41,532 nucleotides of DNA, from NCBI GenBank assembly GCA_902578805.1, contig CACHEH010000008.1:1-41532 (forward strand), in the 5' to 3' direction. Every line of letters starts with the position of its first letter. Position 1 is the first letter of the stretch. Below are positions 1 through 7,574 of this stretch, piece by piece. The translations under genes were made by a program, and so were the position numbers. Below the pieces are notes generated by a model, which was not told the DNA's origin, did not search any database, and saw only the letters and a program-made list of their open reading frames with translations. The DNA is from an uncultured SAR116 cluster alpha proteobacterium (GTDB taxonomy: Bacteria; Pseudomonadota; Alphaproteobacteria; Puniceispirillales; Marisalimonadaceae).

Positions 1-2
1 TT

Positions 3-521
3 TTAAATGGAAGACCAGTAAAAGCGCTTATAAATAACGCTGCAATTTCTCCAAAAAACAAAAAGAATGAGAGACTTAATTTTAATGACACATCATTAGC
101 ATTATGGCGGCAAGTATTTAATGTAAACTTTTTTGCTCCAATTATTATTTCAAAAGCTGTCGTTAATAATCTCAAATTGGCAAATGGTATGATTATTAAT
201 GTTACATCTATTGCAAGTGATAATGTTCACCAATTTGCTGGACCTGCTTATGCTACATCTAAAGCTGCTTTAAAATCACTAACAAGAGAAATGGCATCAG
301 ATCTTGCTAAAGATAATATAAGAGTAAATGCAATAGCACCTGGAGAAATTGAAACCTCTATGGTTACTCCAAGTAGTAAAAAATTACTTACAGAAAAGAT
401 ACCTATGAAAAGATTTGGAACACCTGATGAAGTTGCAGGCGTTATTCATTCAATGTGTTCAGACACTTTCTCATATGTCAACGGGACAGAGATCCAGATT
501 AATGGCGGTCAAACTGTTTAA
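3..521 (+). CDS. Short-chain dehydrogenase/reductase (SDR), 5'-truncated by the window
   Basis: This is the C-terminal part of a classical SDR, an NAD(P)-dependent oxidoreductase. The frame is open from base 3, so the true start lies before the window; the TTG at 177 is internal. The visible part carries the NNAA motif of the Rossmann fold, a Ser in NVTSIAS, the catalytic YATSK (Tyr-x-x-x-Lys) and the end NGTEIQINGGQ, which is typical of the FabG-like C-terminus. The N-terminal TGxxxGIG cofactor motif is outside the window. The substrate cannot be told from this fragment. It is followed by a good rho-independent terminator at 561-593. The family is certain; the reaction is unknown. Confidence 0.9.
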   Translation, partial: LNGRPVKALINNAAISPKNKKNERLNFNDTSLALWRQVFNVNFFAPIIISKAVVNNLKLANGMIINVTSIASDNVHQFAGPAYATSKAALKSLTREMASDLAKDNIRVNAIAPGEIETSMVTPSSKKLLTEKIPMKRFGTPDEVAGVIHSMCSDTFSYVNGTEIQINGGQTV

Positions 522-560
522 AGATCTAGATTATACGAAAATCATAAAGATAAATTTTAA

Positions 561-593
561 AAAAACAGGACTTGTTTTACTCCTGTTTTTTTT
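561..593. terminator. Rho-independent terminator, probably bidirectional
   Basis: Bases 561-570 and 581-590 form a perfect 10-bp stem around a 10-base loop, followed by eight T from 586 and preceded by an A-tract. It lies 40 bp after the SDR stop and 59 bp after the stop of the convergent iron-binding-protein gene. The A-tract on the other side means it could also end minus-strand transcripts. Confidence 0.85.
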
Positions 594-651
594 AATAAAA
601 GGTATAGCTTGGCTATTAGTTGGTTATTTTGGTGTTAGTTATTTGTTCTAA

Positions 652-1689
652 TTACCAACCTACTTGATCAATTATCATTTGTGCTTTTTTTGAATTTTTG
701 GCAATCTCACTTATTGGTAAACTGTCTGACTTAAAATTACCCCATTCCATTATTTTTCCATCAAGTTTAACTTTAGGATTAACTGGATATTCAAAATTTA
801 CATTTGCGTAAATTTTCTGGGCTTTTGGCATAGTAAGCCATTCAACAAATTTTAGTGCTTCCTTGCTGTTTTTTGAATATTTTGCAATTGCAGCGCCTGA
901 AATATTAACATGTTGTCCTCTATTACTTTGATTAAAGAATATTATATCAGTAGCTTCTGCCCAATTTTTTTGCTCAGGTTTCTTCTCATTAAATTTCATT
1001 AATGCAAAATAATAAGTGTTCATTAGAACTATATCGCACTCACCAGAATGTATTGCTTTGGCTTGTGCTCTATCATTACCTTTTGGTTTTCTTGCAAAAT
1101 TTGAGACTAAACCTTCTGCCCATGATTTTGCCTTTGCCTCACCTTTATGCGCAACAATTGAGGCTAATAATGCTCTATTATATGGATGGCTTCCAATTCT
1201 TGTACAGATTTTACCCCTGAACTTTGGATTTGCTAAATCTTCTATATTATTAATTTCTTCTTTATTAACTCTTTCTTTCGAAATACCAATTATTCTTGCT
1301 CTAGTAGATAAACTAATCCATTTTTTATTTATATCTCTTAAATGATTTGGAACATTTTTGTCTATTACATCTGAGTTAATATTTTTAACCAAGTTCATAT
1401 CTGAAAGCTCAGATAATCTTGAAATATCAACAGTAAGAATAACATCCGCTGGAGAATTTTTTCCTTCTGATTTTAGTCTTTGAGCAAGACCTTTTTTGGC
1501 ATGTAAAACGTTAAATTTTACTGAAAATTCTTTTTCATATTCTTTAGTAAATGGTTCCAAAAGAGCAGGACTTCGATAAGAGTAAATATTTATCTCTTTT
1601 GCACTAGCACGTTGAATACCAAAAATTAGAATAGAAATACAAAAAATTAAGTTTAAAATATAGAATAATAGGGATTTGATGTTTTTCAT
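652..1689 (-). CDS. Periplasmic ferric-iron-binding protein of an ABC transporter (FutA/FbpA family)
   Basis: The product should bind Fe(III) in the periplasm and deliver it to an inner-membrane ABC permease. A hydrophobic signal peptide ends near residue 30 (ASA). The mature protein starts INIYSYRSP, typical of FutA-like proteins, and has SHPY (Tyr170) and NTYYFAL (Tyr226-Tyr227), the tyrosines this family uses to ligate ferric iron. At 345 residues it has the usual length. The start has GAGG 8 bp upstream. The permease and ATPase are not in this window, so the gene is an orphan here or its partners lie elsewhere. A Fur-box-like site overlaps its predicted promoter, and the next gene upstream encodes an iron exporter. 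Confidence 0.88.
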   Translation of the reverse strand: MKNIKSLLFYILNLIFCISILIFGIQRASAKEINIYSYRSPALLEPFTKEYEKEFSVKFNVLHAKKGLAQRLKSEGKNSPADVILTVDISRLSELSDMNLVKNINSDVIDKNVPNHLRDINKKWISLSTRARIIGISKERVNKEEINNIEDLANPKFRGKICTRIGSHPYNRALLASIVAHKGEAKAKSWAEGLVSNFARKPKGNDRAQAKAIHSGECDIVLMNTYYFALMKFNEKKPEQKNWAEATDIIFFNQSNRGQHVNISGAAIAKYSKNSKEALKFVEWLTMPKAQKIYANVNFEYPVNPKVKLDGKIMEWGNFKSDSLPISEIAKNSKKAQMIIDQVGW

Positions 1690-1722
1690 TAAAGTAACCT
1701 CATTTTGAGAATAATTATTATT

Positions 1723-1751
1723 ATTAATATTATAACTATTATCATTGTCAA
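1723..1751 (-). promoter_or_regulatory. Promoter of the iron-binding-protein gene with overlapping Fur-box-like operator
   Basis: On the minus strand a perfect -35 TTGACA (1751-1746) is followed, after 17 bp, by ATTAAT (1728-1723). Bases 1731-1749 read GACAATGATAATAGTTATA on the minus strand, matching 15 of 19 positions of the classical Fur consensus. The operator covers most of the -35 hexamer and most of the spacer, the expected place for repression. The region is AT-rich, so chance resemblance cannot be excluded. Confidence 0.6.
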
Positions 1752-1760
1752 TTTATTTTT

Positions 1761-2732
1761 TTAACCTCCACCAATTAATATACCAGCAGCCAGAACAAGT
1801 GATCCGCCAAAAACTACTTGAAATACTGCCTTTGTAAATTTAATTTTCATATATTTAGCTTGTATCCAAGCAATAGCCCAAAGCTCAACTAATACAAAAA
1901 ACATTGCTATGACTGTGGCAACATAAAAGTCAGTTATCAAATATGGAAGTGCATGGCCCAACCCCCCTATTGTGGTCATAATACCAGATGCAAATCCTCT
2001 TTTTACTGGTGACCCTCTACCAGATATTAAGCCATCATCATGAACAGCTTCAGTAAATCCCATTGAAATTCCAGCTCCAATAGATGCAGCTAAACCAACT
2101 AATAATGTTGTATGACTATCCTTTGTTGCAAAAGCCGTAGCAAAAATTGGAGCTAAAGTTGAAACTGAACCATCCATAAGACCAGCAAGGCCTGGCTGAA
2201 CCCATGTCAAAATAAATTGTCTTTTATCTTTGGTAACTTCATCTTTGGCACTTTGCAATTTATGAGCATTTAATAATATCAATTTAGCATTATCTTTTTG
2301 TTCTCTACTCATCAAGGCTAAATCAATAAGTAAATTTCTTATTTCAATATTTTTAGATTTTTTTGCAAATGAATTATAAAATTGAGAAGAAATACTTTCC
2401 ATTTCAATAATTTCATTTCTAACTTTCTCAATTGAGTTTTTAACAACAAACCACTTAGGTTTTCGTTTAAAATAGTTAGAAATATTTTTTTGGTTAGTAA
2501 TACTTAATGTCTCACCAAATTTTTTTTTATGTAACTCAATTAATTGTTGTCTATTTTTATTTTTTAAAACTGACATTTTCTTAAACATTTTTGATGTTTC
2601 AGGGTAATTTATAAGAAAATGAGAAGAATACTCATCATATAATCTTATATCTTCTTCTAGAGTATCAATCGAAAGGGATAATATTTGATTATCAGTTAAG
2701 TCTTGAAATTGTTTTTTAAATAATTTGTACAT
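1761..2732 (-). CDS. mbfA: MbfA-type iron exporter (ferritin-like domain fused to VIT1 membrane domain)
   Basis: The product is a membrane-bound ferritin-like protein that exports iron and protects against iron and peroxide stress in alphaproteobacteria. The first ~165 residues are a helical ferritin/rubrerythrin-like domain with acidic ligands near residues 26-27 (TLEEDIRLYDEYS). From about residue 175 comes the VIT1 domain, starting QPGLAGLMDGSVSTLAP, with several membrane segments and ending GILIGGG. I chose the ATG at 2732 because homologues begin at this F-x-x-LT motif; an upstream in-frame ATG at 2765 adds 11 residues and has no ribosome site. It is in the same direction as the iron-binding-protein gene, 71 bp apart. 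Irr-type ICE boxes known from rhizobial mbfA were not seen; a Fur-like site is present instead. Confidence 0.9.
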   Translation of the reverse strand: MYKLFKKQFQDLTDNQILSLSIDTLEEDIRLYDEYSSHFLINYPETSKMFKKMSVLKNKNRQQLIELHKKKFGETLSITNQKNISNYFKRKPKWFVVKNSIEKVRNEIIEMESISSQFYNSFAKKSKNIEIRNLLIDLALMSREQKDNAKLILLNAHKLQSAKDEVTKDKRQFILTWVQPGLAGLMDGSVSTLAPIFATAFATKDSHTTLLVGLAASIGAGISMGFTEAVHDDGLISGRGSPVKRGFASGIMTTIGGLGHALPYLITDFYVATVIAMFFVLVELWAIAWIQAKYMKIKFTKAVFQVVFGGSLVLAAGILIGGG

Positions 2733-2802
2733 AAGCGTTACCCAGACAATCTTTAAATATATCATATTTAATAATAAATCATTGAATTTATTGATTATTT
2801 TT

Positions 2803-2821
2803 GCAAATGATAATAATTATT
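2803..2821. promoter_or_regulatory. Fur-box-like operator upstream of mbfA
   Basis: The plus strand reads GCAAATGATAATAATTATT, which matches 15 of 19 positions of the Fur consensus. It overlaps a weak minus-strand -35 (TTGCAA, 2806-2801) that could serve mbfA. It is also about 100 bp upstream of the plus-strand dehydrogenase gene. AT-rich sequence makes this less specific than the score suggests. Confidence 0.45.
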
Positions 2822-2850
2822 AAAATTAATATGATTTTTTTTGATATATA

Positions 2851-2883
2851 TATAATATCGAAATTAAGTTAAATAATATCGAA
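2851..2883 (+). promoter_or_regulatory. Predicted -10 hexamer with a 10-bp direct repeat, candidate operator
   Basis: An exact TATAAT lies at 2851-2856. The sequence TAATATCGAA occurs at 2853-2862 and again at 2874-2883, offset by 21 bp or about two helical turns. The first copy overlaps the -10 and the second lies in the leader of the dehydrogenase-OtnK operon, a position suited to repression. No -35 of quality was found. Confidence 0.4.
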
Positions 2884-2903
2884 TATAAATTTTAGAGAGA
2901 ATT

Positions 2904-4031
2904 ATGAGCAACTCACATTTTCAAATAGCGACAATACCTGGAGATGGGATAGGAAAAGACATTATAGAATCATCTATTTCAATTGTTAACTTATCTTCTA
3001 AAATAACAGGTGGATTTAAATGCGAATGGCATATAATCAAAGCAGGAGCTGAGTATTATTCTTTGACTGGCAATGATGTTGAACCAGGAGGAGAAAAGAA
3101 GGTTGATGAACTTGATAGTATATTTTTAGGTGCAATTGGATTACCTACCGTTCGTCATAAAGATGGAACTGAAATATGCCCTCACCTTAGATTTAGAGAA
3201 ATGTTTGATTTGTATGCTGGTGTAAGACCAGTTAAAGCATACAAAAACATACCAAACAGATTAAGTAATGAATTATCAAAGAATATTGATTTAATTATTT
3301 TAAGAGAATCAACTGAAGGATTATTTTATACCGCTGCTGTTCATAATAGATGCCCTGTTGAAAATGATGAAGAAGTTCAAGATGTCATGAGAATAACTAG
3401 ACCAACTACTGAAAAATTACACGATTTTGCATTTAAGTTGGCTAGACAGAGAAAGAAAAAAGGTAAATTAGGTAAAGTTACTTGCGTAGACAAAGCTAAT
3501 GTTTTTAGATCTCAGGCATTTTTTAGGAAGATATATGATGAAAGAAAAATCAAATTCAAAGATATAGATGCTGACCATTGCTATGTTGATGCAATGGCAC
3601 TCAACTTGATAAGAAATCCTTGGGAATATGATGTAATGGTAATGGAAAATATGTTTGGTGACATATTATCTGATTTAGGAGGAGGCCTTATCGGAGGCAT
3701 GGGTATGGCATCATGTGCTGAAATAGGTGATAATCACGGATTATTTCAACCTGCCCATGGGAGTGCACCAGATATACTCGGACAGGATAAGGCTAATCCG
3801 CTAGCTACTATTTTAAGTGCATCTCTGATGCTTGAATATCTATCTGAAAAAACAGATTGTAAAAGTACTTTGTTAGGGTCTAGATTAATTGAAACTGCAG
3901 TTGAAATTGGTTTTGAAAGAAATGAATTAAGACCAATAGAATTTGGAGGCGATATGGGAACAAAAGCAATAACTGAAACTTTAAGTGATTTATTAAAAGA
4001 TAATGAAATTCAAAAACAAATATTAACTTAA
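2904..4031 (+). CDS. Isocitrate/isopropylmalate-type beta-decarboxylating dehydrogenase
   Basis: This is a cytosolic NAD(P)-dependent dehydrogenase of the IMDH/IDH/tartrate dehydrogenase family, which oxidises 2R-hydroxy acids, usually with decarboxylation. Seen in the 375 residues: IPGDGIG at 12-18, the substrate-binding arginines in HLRFREMFDLYAGVRP, RESTEG, the lysine in VDKANVFR, the metal-binding aspartates in YVDAMAL and MFGDILSDLGGG, and the NAD loop HGSAPDILGQDKANP. It is not a standard LeuB: no leuA, leuC or leuD is nearby, and the next genes are an ABM protein and an OtnK kinase. It may therefore act on a four-carbon sugar acid (tetronate) or on tartrate or malate. A ribosome site (GAGAG) precedes the ATG. 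The family is sure; the substrate is inferred. Confidence 0.85.
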   Translation: MSNSHFQIATIPGDGIGKDIIESSISIVNLSSKITGGFKCEWHIIKAGAEYYSLTGNDVEPGGEKKVDELDSIFLGAIGLPTVRHKDGTEICPHLRFREMFDLYAGVRPVKAYKNIPNRLSNELSKNIDLIILRESTEGLFYTAAVHNRCPVENDEEVQDVMRITRPTTEKLHDFAFKLARQRKKKGKLGKVTCVDKANVFRSQAFFRKIYDERKIKFKDIDADHCYVDAMALNLIRNPWEYDVMVMENMFGDILSDLGGGLIGGMGMASCAEIGDNHGLFQPAHGSAPDILGQDKANPLATILSASLMLEYLSEKTDCKSTLLGSRLIETAVEIGFERNELRPIEFGGDMGTKAITETLSDLLKDNEIQKQILT

Positions 4032-4049
4032 GAGGAGATTAATAAATTA

Positions 4050-4340
4050 ATGTTTGTAATTACAGTAAAATTCGTAATCCACGAAAAAGATATAGATAAA
4101 TTTAAAACTAGAATTTTGCAACAAGCTAGAGACTCCCTTGAACTTGAAAAAGATTGTCATGAGTTTGACGTATGCCATGATCCAAATAACCGAAATGTAG
4201 TTTTTTTATATGAGACATATACTGATGAAGATGCTTTTAATATTCACCTTCAAAGCGATCATTATTTAGCTTTTAATGAAAAAGTTACACCTTGGGTTAA
4301 AGAAAAAATTGTCACACAGCTCGAAAAACAGAAACTATAA
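4050..4340 (+). CDS. Antibiotic biosynthesis monooxygenase (ABM/YgiN-like) domain protein
   Basis: A 96-residue protein with the small ferredoxin-like fold that dimerises into an alpha+beta barrel. It begins FVITVKFVIHEKDIDKF, has the EFDVCHDPNN and VFLYETYTDEDAF segments and a typical HLQSDHYLAF. Members include quinol monooxygenases, but many have no known reaction. It starts 18 bp after the dehydrogenase stop and 12 bp before OtnK, so it is probably co-transcribed. The ribosome site GAGGAG is rather far (12 bp) from the ATG. A role in the tetronate-type pathway is inferred from position only. Confidence 0.8.
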   Translation: MFVITVKFVIHEKDIDKFKTRILQQARDSLELEKDCHEFDVCHDPNNRNVVFLYETYTDEDAFNIHLQSDHYLAFNEKVTPWVKEKIVTQLEKQKL

Positions 4341-4352
4341 AGTTAATTAAAC

Positions 4353-5630
4353 ATGATACTTGGAATTATAGGAGATGACTTTACAGGGTCATCAGACATA
4401 GCAAATAATTTAAAAAAATCTGGAATGCAAGTTTCTATGTTTTCGGGGGTTCCCTCCTTTAAAAACAAAGCCTCACTTAATAATGCTGATGCTGCTGTAA
4501 TTGCACTAAAAACAAGGACAATTCCAATAAATGAAGCTGTATCAGAGAGTCTAAAAGCTTTGGAATGGTTAAAAAATGCCGGTTGTAGTCAATTCATATT
4601 TAAATATTGTTCTACATTTGATTCAACAAAAGAAGGAAATATAGGTCCAGTTACTGATGCTATAATGGAAAAATTAAATGTTGATTTCACCATAGCCTGT
4701 CCTTCTTTTCCAGATACAGGAAGAACAGTGTTTTACGGACATATGTTTGTAAATGGAAAACCACTCAATGAATCAGGGATGGAAATACATCCTTTAACAC
4801 CCATGATTGACCATAATTTAGTTAGATGGCTAGACTATCAGACTAAACATAGTGTTGGGTTAATTGACTATGAAACAATAAATAATGGTTCACAAAGTGT
4901 TGAAGATAAAATTAACAAATTGAAAATTGAAGGCTGCAAATACGCAATAGTTGATACACTCAATAATGAAGACTTTGATATTATTTGTAACGGAGTAAAA
5001 GATTTACAATTTTTAACAGGTGGTTCAGGAATTGCCTTAGGTTTACCAAAAATTTATAAAAAAGATGGTTTGCTCTTAAATGAAGATTTTCAAATTCCTG
5101 AAAATACAACAAATGCTGTAATTCTATCAGGCTCTTGTTCATCTGCTACTTTAAGTCAAATAGAGGTTTATAAAAAAGACAATCCATCTTATTTTATTTC
5201 TGCGGACGAAGTAATGAACAACGAAAAGTTAATTGAAGAAGTTACAAATTGGATTAAAATCAATGAAACTCTATCACCTTTAATTTATTCATCTGCAGAT
5301 CCAAAAATTGTTAAAGAAAAACAAACTCAGTACGGACAAGAAGTATTAGCAAATAAGATTGAAAGTTTTTTTGAGAAACTATCGAATAAACTTTTAAATC
5401 ATACTTTTGGTATTTTTATATCTGCCGGTGGAGAGACATCAGGTGCCGTAGTTAGTGGATTAGGGCTACAAGAATTTAAAATTGGAAAAGAAATTGCTCA
5501 TGGAGTTCCTGCTCTATGGTCACCAAATTCAAATTGTAAAAAACCTATTTCAGTTACTTTAAAATCAGGAAATTTTGGTCAAGCTGATTTTTTTAAAAGA
5601 GCTTTACAAATTCTTAGAGGAAAAACTTAA
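4353..5630 (+). CDS. otnK: 3-oxo-tetronate kinase-like protein (four-carbon acid sugar kinase, DUF1537)
   Basis: The family phosphorylates four-carbon sugar acids at O4; OtnK members act on 3-oxo-tetronates. The 425 residues carry GDDFTGSSDIA at 7-17, KYCSTFDSTKEGNIGPV near 90-106, the ACPSFPDTGRTVFYGH segment and MEIHPLTPM, all typical of OtnK. The C-terminal nucleotide-binding part has SAGGETSGAVV and ends with a GNFG motif. In described pathways the partners are a 3-hydroxyisobutyrate-dehydrogenase-like enzyme (LtnD/DenD) and the aldolase-fold decarboxylase OtnC. Neither is in this window; an IMDH-like dehydrogenase is upstream instead. The stop overlaps the stop of the convergent RraA-like gene by 4 bp. 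Substrate assignment is by family resemblance. Confidence 0.8.
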   Translation: MILGIIGDDFTGSSDIANNLKKSGMQVSMFSGVPSFKNKASLNNADAAVIALKTRTIPINEAVSESLKALEWLKNAGCSQFIFKYCSTFDSTKEGNIGPVTDAIMEKLNVDFTIACPSFPDTGRTVFYGHMFVNGKPLNESGMEIHPLTPMIDHNLVRWLDYQTKHSVGLIDYETINNGSQSVEDKINKLKIEGCKYAIVDTLNNEDFDIICNGVKDLQFLTGGSGIALGLPKIYKKDGLLLNEDFQIPENTTNAVILSGSCSSATLSQIEVYKKDNPSYFISADEVMNNEKLIEEVTNWIKINETLSPLIYSSADPKIVKEKQTQYGQEVLANKIESFFEKLSNKLLNHTFGIFISAGGETSGAVVSGLGLQEFKIGKEIAHGVPALWSPNSNCKKPISVTLKSGNFGQADFFKRALQILRGKT

Positions 5631-6277
5631 ATTTTTGAAAATTTCTTTAGTGCTTCTCTAAAAGTCAGACCATTTTCCATCTCTTGCATAGCCTTTTTAT
5701 CGTCAGCAGTAAACTTTTCAGCTTCCTCTGTTATTTTTTCAACATGTTCAATTGGCAAACACAAAACTCCCGTTCCATCTCCAACAATAATATCTCCATG
5801 TCTAACCCTTACTCCTGCACAAATGATTGGCTCATTGATTGAAAGGACTTTTATTCGAGTTTTACCAGGTGTCGGAACCATGTGTTTTGAAAAAGTTGGA
5901 AAAGAAAATTCTACTATTTCTTCTCGATCCCTAACTCCACCATCAACTACCAGCCCAGCTATACCCTTTAATTTTGCAGAGTAAGAAGCCATTCCACCCC
6001 AGGTAGATACTTGTGCTCCATTATTTGCAACTACTATAACATCACCTGGACTAGCTGCGTCAATCATATGCCCAACTTTGAATTCTTCTGTAGAAAAACT
6101 TCCATATGGCCCCGTAACCTCCTGTACAGTTACTGCCCTACCAACTATTTTCATACCCAGATCTGCAGGATGTAGATTATTCATAACTCCATTGAAACCA
6201 ATATCATCAAGTGCATTCGCTAATGTAGGTGTTGCTATATTCCTTAATTTTTGCAAGATATTTTCATCAATCGACAT
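5627..6277 (-). CDS. RraA-like / 4-hydroxy-4-methyl-2-oxoglutarate aldolase family protein
   Basis: A 216-residue protein of the RraA/HMG aldolase family, whose members cleave or decarboxylate 2-keto acids such as 4-hydroxy-4-methyl-2-oxoglutarate or oxaloacetate using a divalent metal. It shows TPTLANALDDIG near the N-terminus, the GDVIVVANNGAQVSTWGG loop, GLVVDGGVRDREEI with the Arg-Asp pair that binds substrate and metal, and GDGTGVLCLP near the end. The ATG has a strong AAGGAGG 5 bp upstream. It faces the OtnK operon tail to tail, so it is not co-transcribed with it, but a role as keto-acid lyase in the same pathway is plausible. Regulator of RNase E activity is unlikely for this catalytic subgroup. 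Confidence 0.82.
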   Translation of the reverse strand: MSIDENILQKLRNIATPTLANALDDIGFNGVMNNLHPADLGMKIVGRAVTVQEVTGPYGSFSTEEFKVGHMIDAASPGDVIVVANNGAQVSTWGGMASYSAKLKGIAGLVVDGGVRDREEIVEFSFPTFSKHMVPTPGKTRIKVLSINEPIICAGVRVRHGDIIVGDGTGVLCLPIEHVEKITEEAEKFTADDKKAMQEMENGLTFREALKKFSKI

Positions 6278-6419
6278 TTCTACCTCCTTAATCGTAAAAA
6301 GATTAAATTATGAAATTATTAATATCAATAATTAAACTTATTTATATTCTATTAATTCTATTGACGTTTACCTTTAATTATTTAGTTTAATTGTAGTAAC
6401 CAACTGTAAAGAAGAATTA

Positions 6420-7574
6420 ATGTCAAAATTCAATTTTCCATTTGTAAAAGAAACAAACGAACTCTCAAATCTTAGAAAAGAAGTAAGAGAATTTATAACA
6501 ACCTGTATAAATAATGATGAATTTACACCATCTCCAGATGCCTGGGTTTTTTCAGCTGATCCAAGCTTTAGTAAAAAACTTGGATCTAAAGGCTGGCTTG
6601 GGATGTCATTTCCTAAAGAATATGGCGGACATCAAAGAACAGCTTTAGAAAGATACGTAGTAACAGAAGAACTCTTGTCTTCAGGAGCTCCTGTAGCAGC
6701 TCATTGGATAGCTGATAGACAGAGTGGAAGTCAAATCTTGAGATATGGAAATGAAAAACAGAAATCTTCTATTATTCCTCGAATAACAGCTGGCAAGTGT
6801 TTTTTTGCTATTGGAATGAGTGAACCTGACTCTGGTTCGGATTTAGCCTCAGTAAAAACGAAAGCCACCAAAACTAAGAATGGCTGGAAACTTGAGGGAA
6901 GAAAAATATGGTCTACCGGCGCTCATTTAGCACATTATATGATTGTTCTAGCTAGAACGAGTTCAGCATCTGAGAAAAACAGGCATGAAGGTCTTTCTCA
7001 ATTTCTTGTTGATTTGTCTCTTCCAAACGTAAAGATTACTGGGATACCTGATATGACTGGTCAAAGACATTTTAATGAAACTTTATTTGACAATGTTGAA
7101 TTGTCAGATGATTCCCTTCTAGGAGAAGAAGGTAAAGGCTGGAAACAAGTTGTTGGTGAACTTGCCCTAGAAAGATCTGGGCCAGAGAGATTTCTCTCTC
7201 ATTTCACATTATTAGATAGTTTTATAAATGAATTCAGAAACTCACTCATTCATTCAGGCACAAAGATAGTTGGTAAATTAATATCTGAAATACAAACATT
7301 AAGAAGAATGAGTTTCTCGGTTGCTTCAATGCTTCAAAATGATGAATCTCCTGAGACACAAGCAGCATTTGTAAAAGAATTAGGTAATAAATTTGAAAAG
7401 ATGATGATAGAAACATTAAGAGAATTTTCAAATATCGTTCCGCTTCATGAATGGCCAAATCAATTACAAAATCTATTCGAAGATGCAACATTAAGAATTC
7501 CATCAAACTCACTTAGAGGAGGGACAACTGAAATCATGAAAGGTATAATTGCTAGACAGTTAGGCCTAAGATGA
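6420..7574 (+). CDS. Acyl-CoA dehydrogenase, first subunit of an adjacent pair
   Basis: An FAD-dependent enzyme that introduces the alpha-beta double bond in an acyl-CoA. The 384 residues include GWLGMSFPKEYGG (58-70), the flavin/substrate motif FFAIGMSEPDSGSDLA (128-143) and the C-terminal RGGTTEIMKGIIARQLG. The usual C-terminal Glu position of MCAD (YEG) is Gly-rich here. Glu251 in ELALERSGPERF lies where isovaleryl-CoA dehydrogenase has its base, so it may be the catalytic residue. The stop overlaps the start of the next acyl-CoA dehydrogenase by 4 bp (ATGA), which suggests translational coupling and a heteromeric enzyme, as in steroid-side-chain dehydrogenases. The substrate is unknown. 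Confidence 0.9.
   Translation: MSKFNFPFVKETNELSNLRKEVREFITTCINNDEFTPSPDAWVFSADPSFSKKLGSKGWLGMSFPKEYGGHQRTALERYVVTEELLSSGAPVAAHWIADRQSGSQILRYGNEKQKSSIIPRITAGKCFFAIGMSEPDSGSDLASVKTKATKTKNGWKLEGRKIWSTGAHLAHYMIVLARTSSASEKNRHEGLSQFLVDLSLPNVKITGIPDMTGQRHFNETLFDNVELSDDSLLGEEGKGWKQVVGELALERSGPERFLSHFTLLDSFINEFRNSLIHSGTKIVGKLISEIQTLRRMSFSVASMLQNDESPETQAAFVKELGNKFEKMMIETLREFSNIVPLHEWPNQLQNLFEDATLRIPSNSLRGGTTEIMKGIIARQLGLR

Noticed and set aside
415-651. Open frame of 78 codons overlapping the SDR 3' end and the terminator
   Set aside because: It runs through the terminator hairpin in another frame than the SDR and has no family resemblance; a chance frame.
2904-4031. Call of leuB for the dehydrogenase
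   Set aside because: The family fits, but no other leucine-biosynthesis gene is nearby and the OtnK context points to another substrate.
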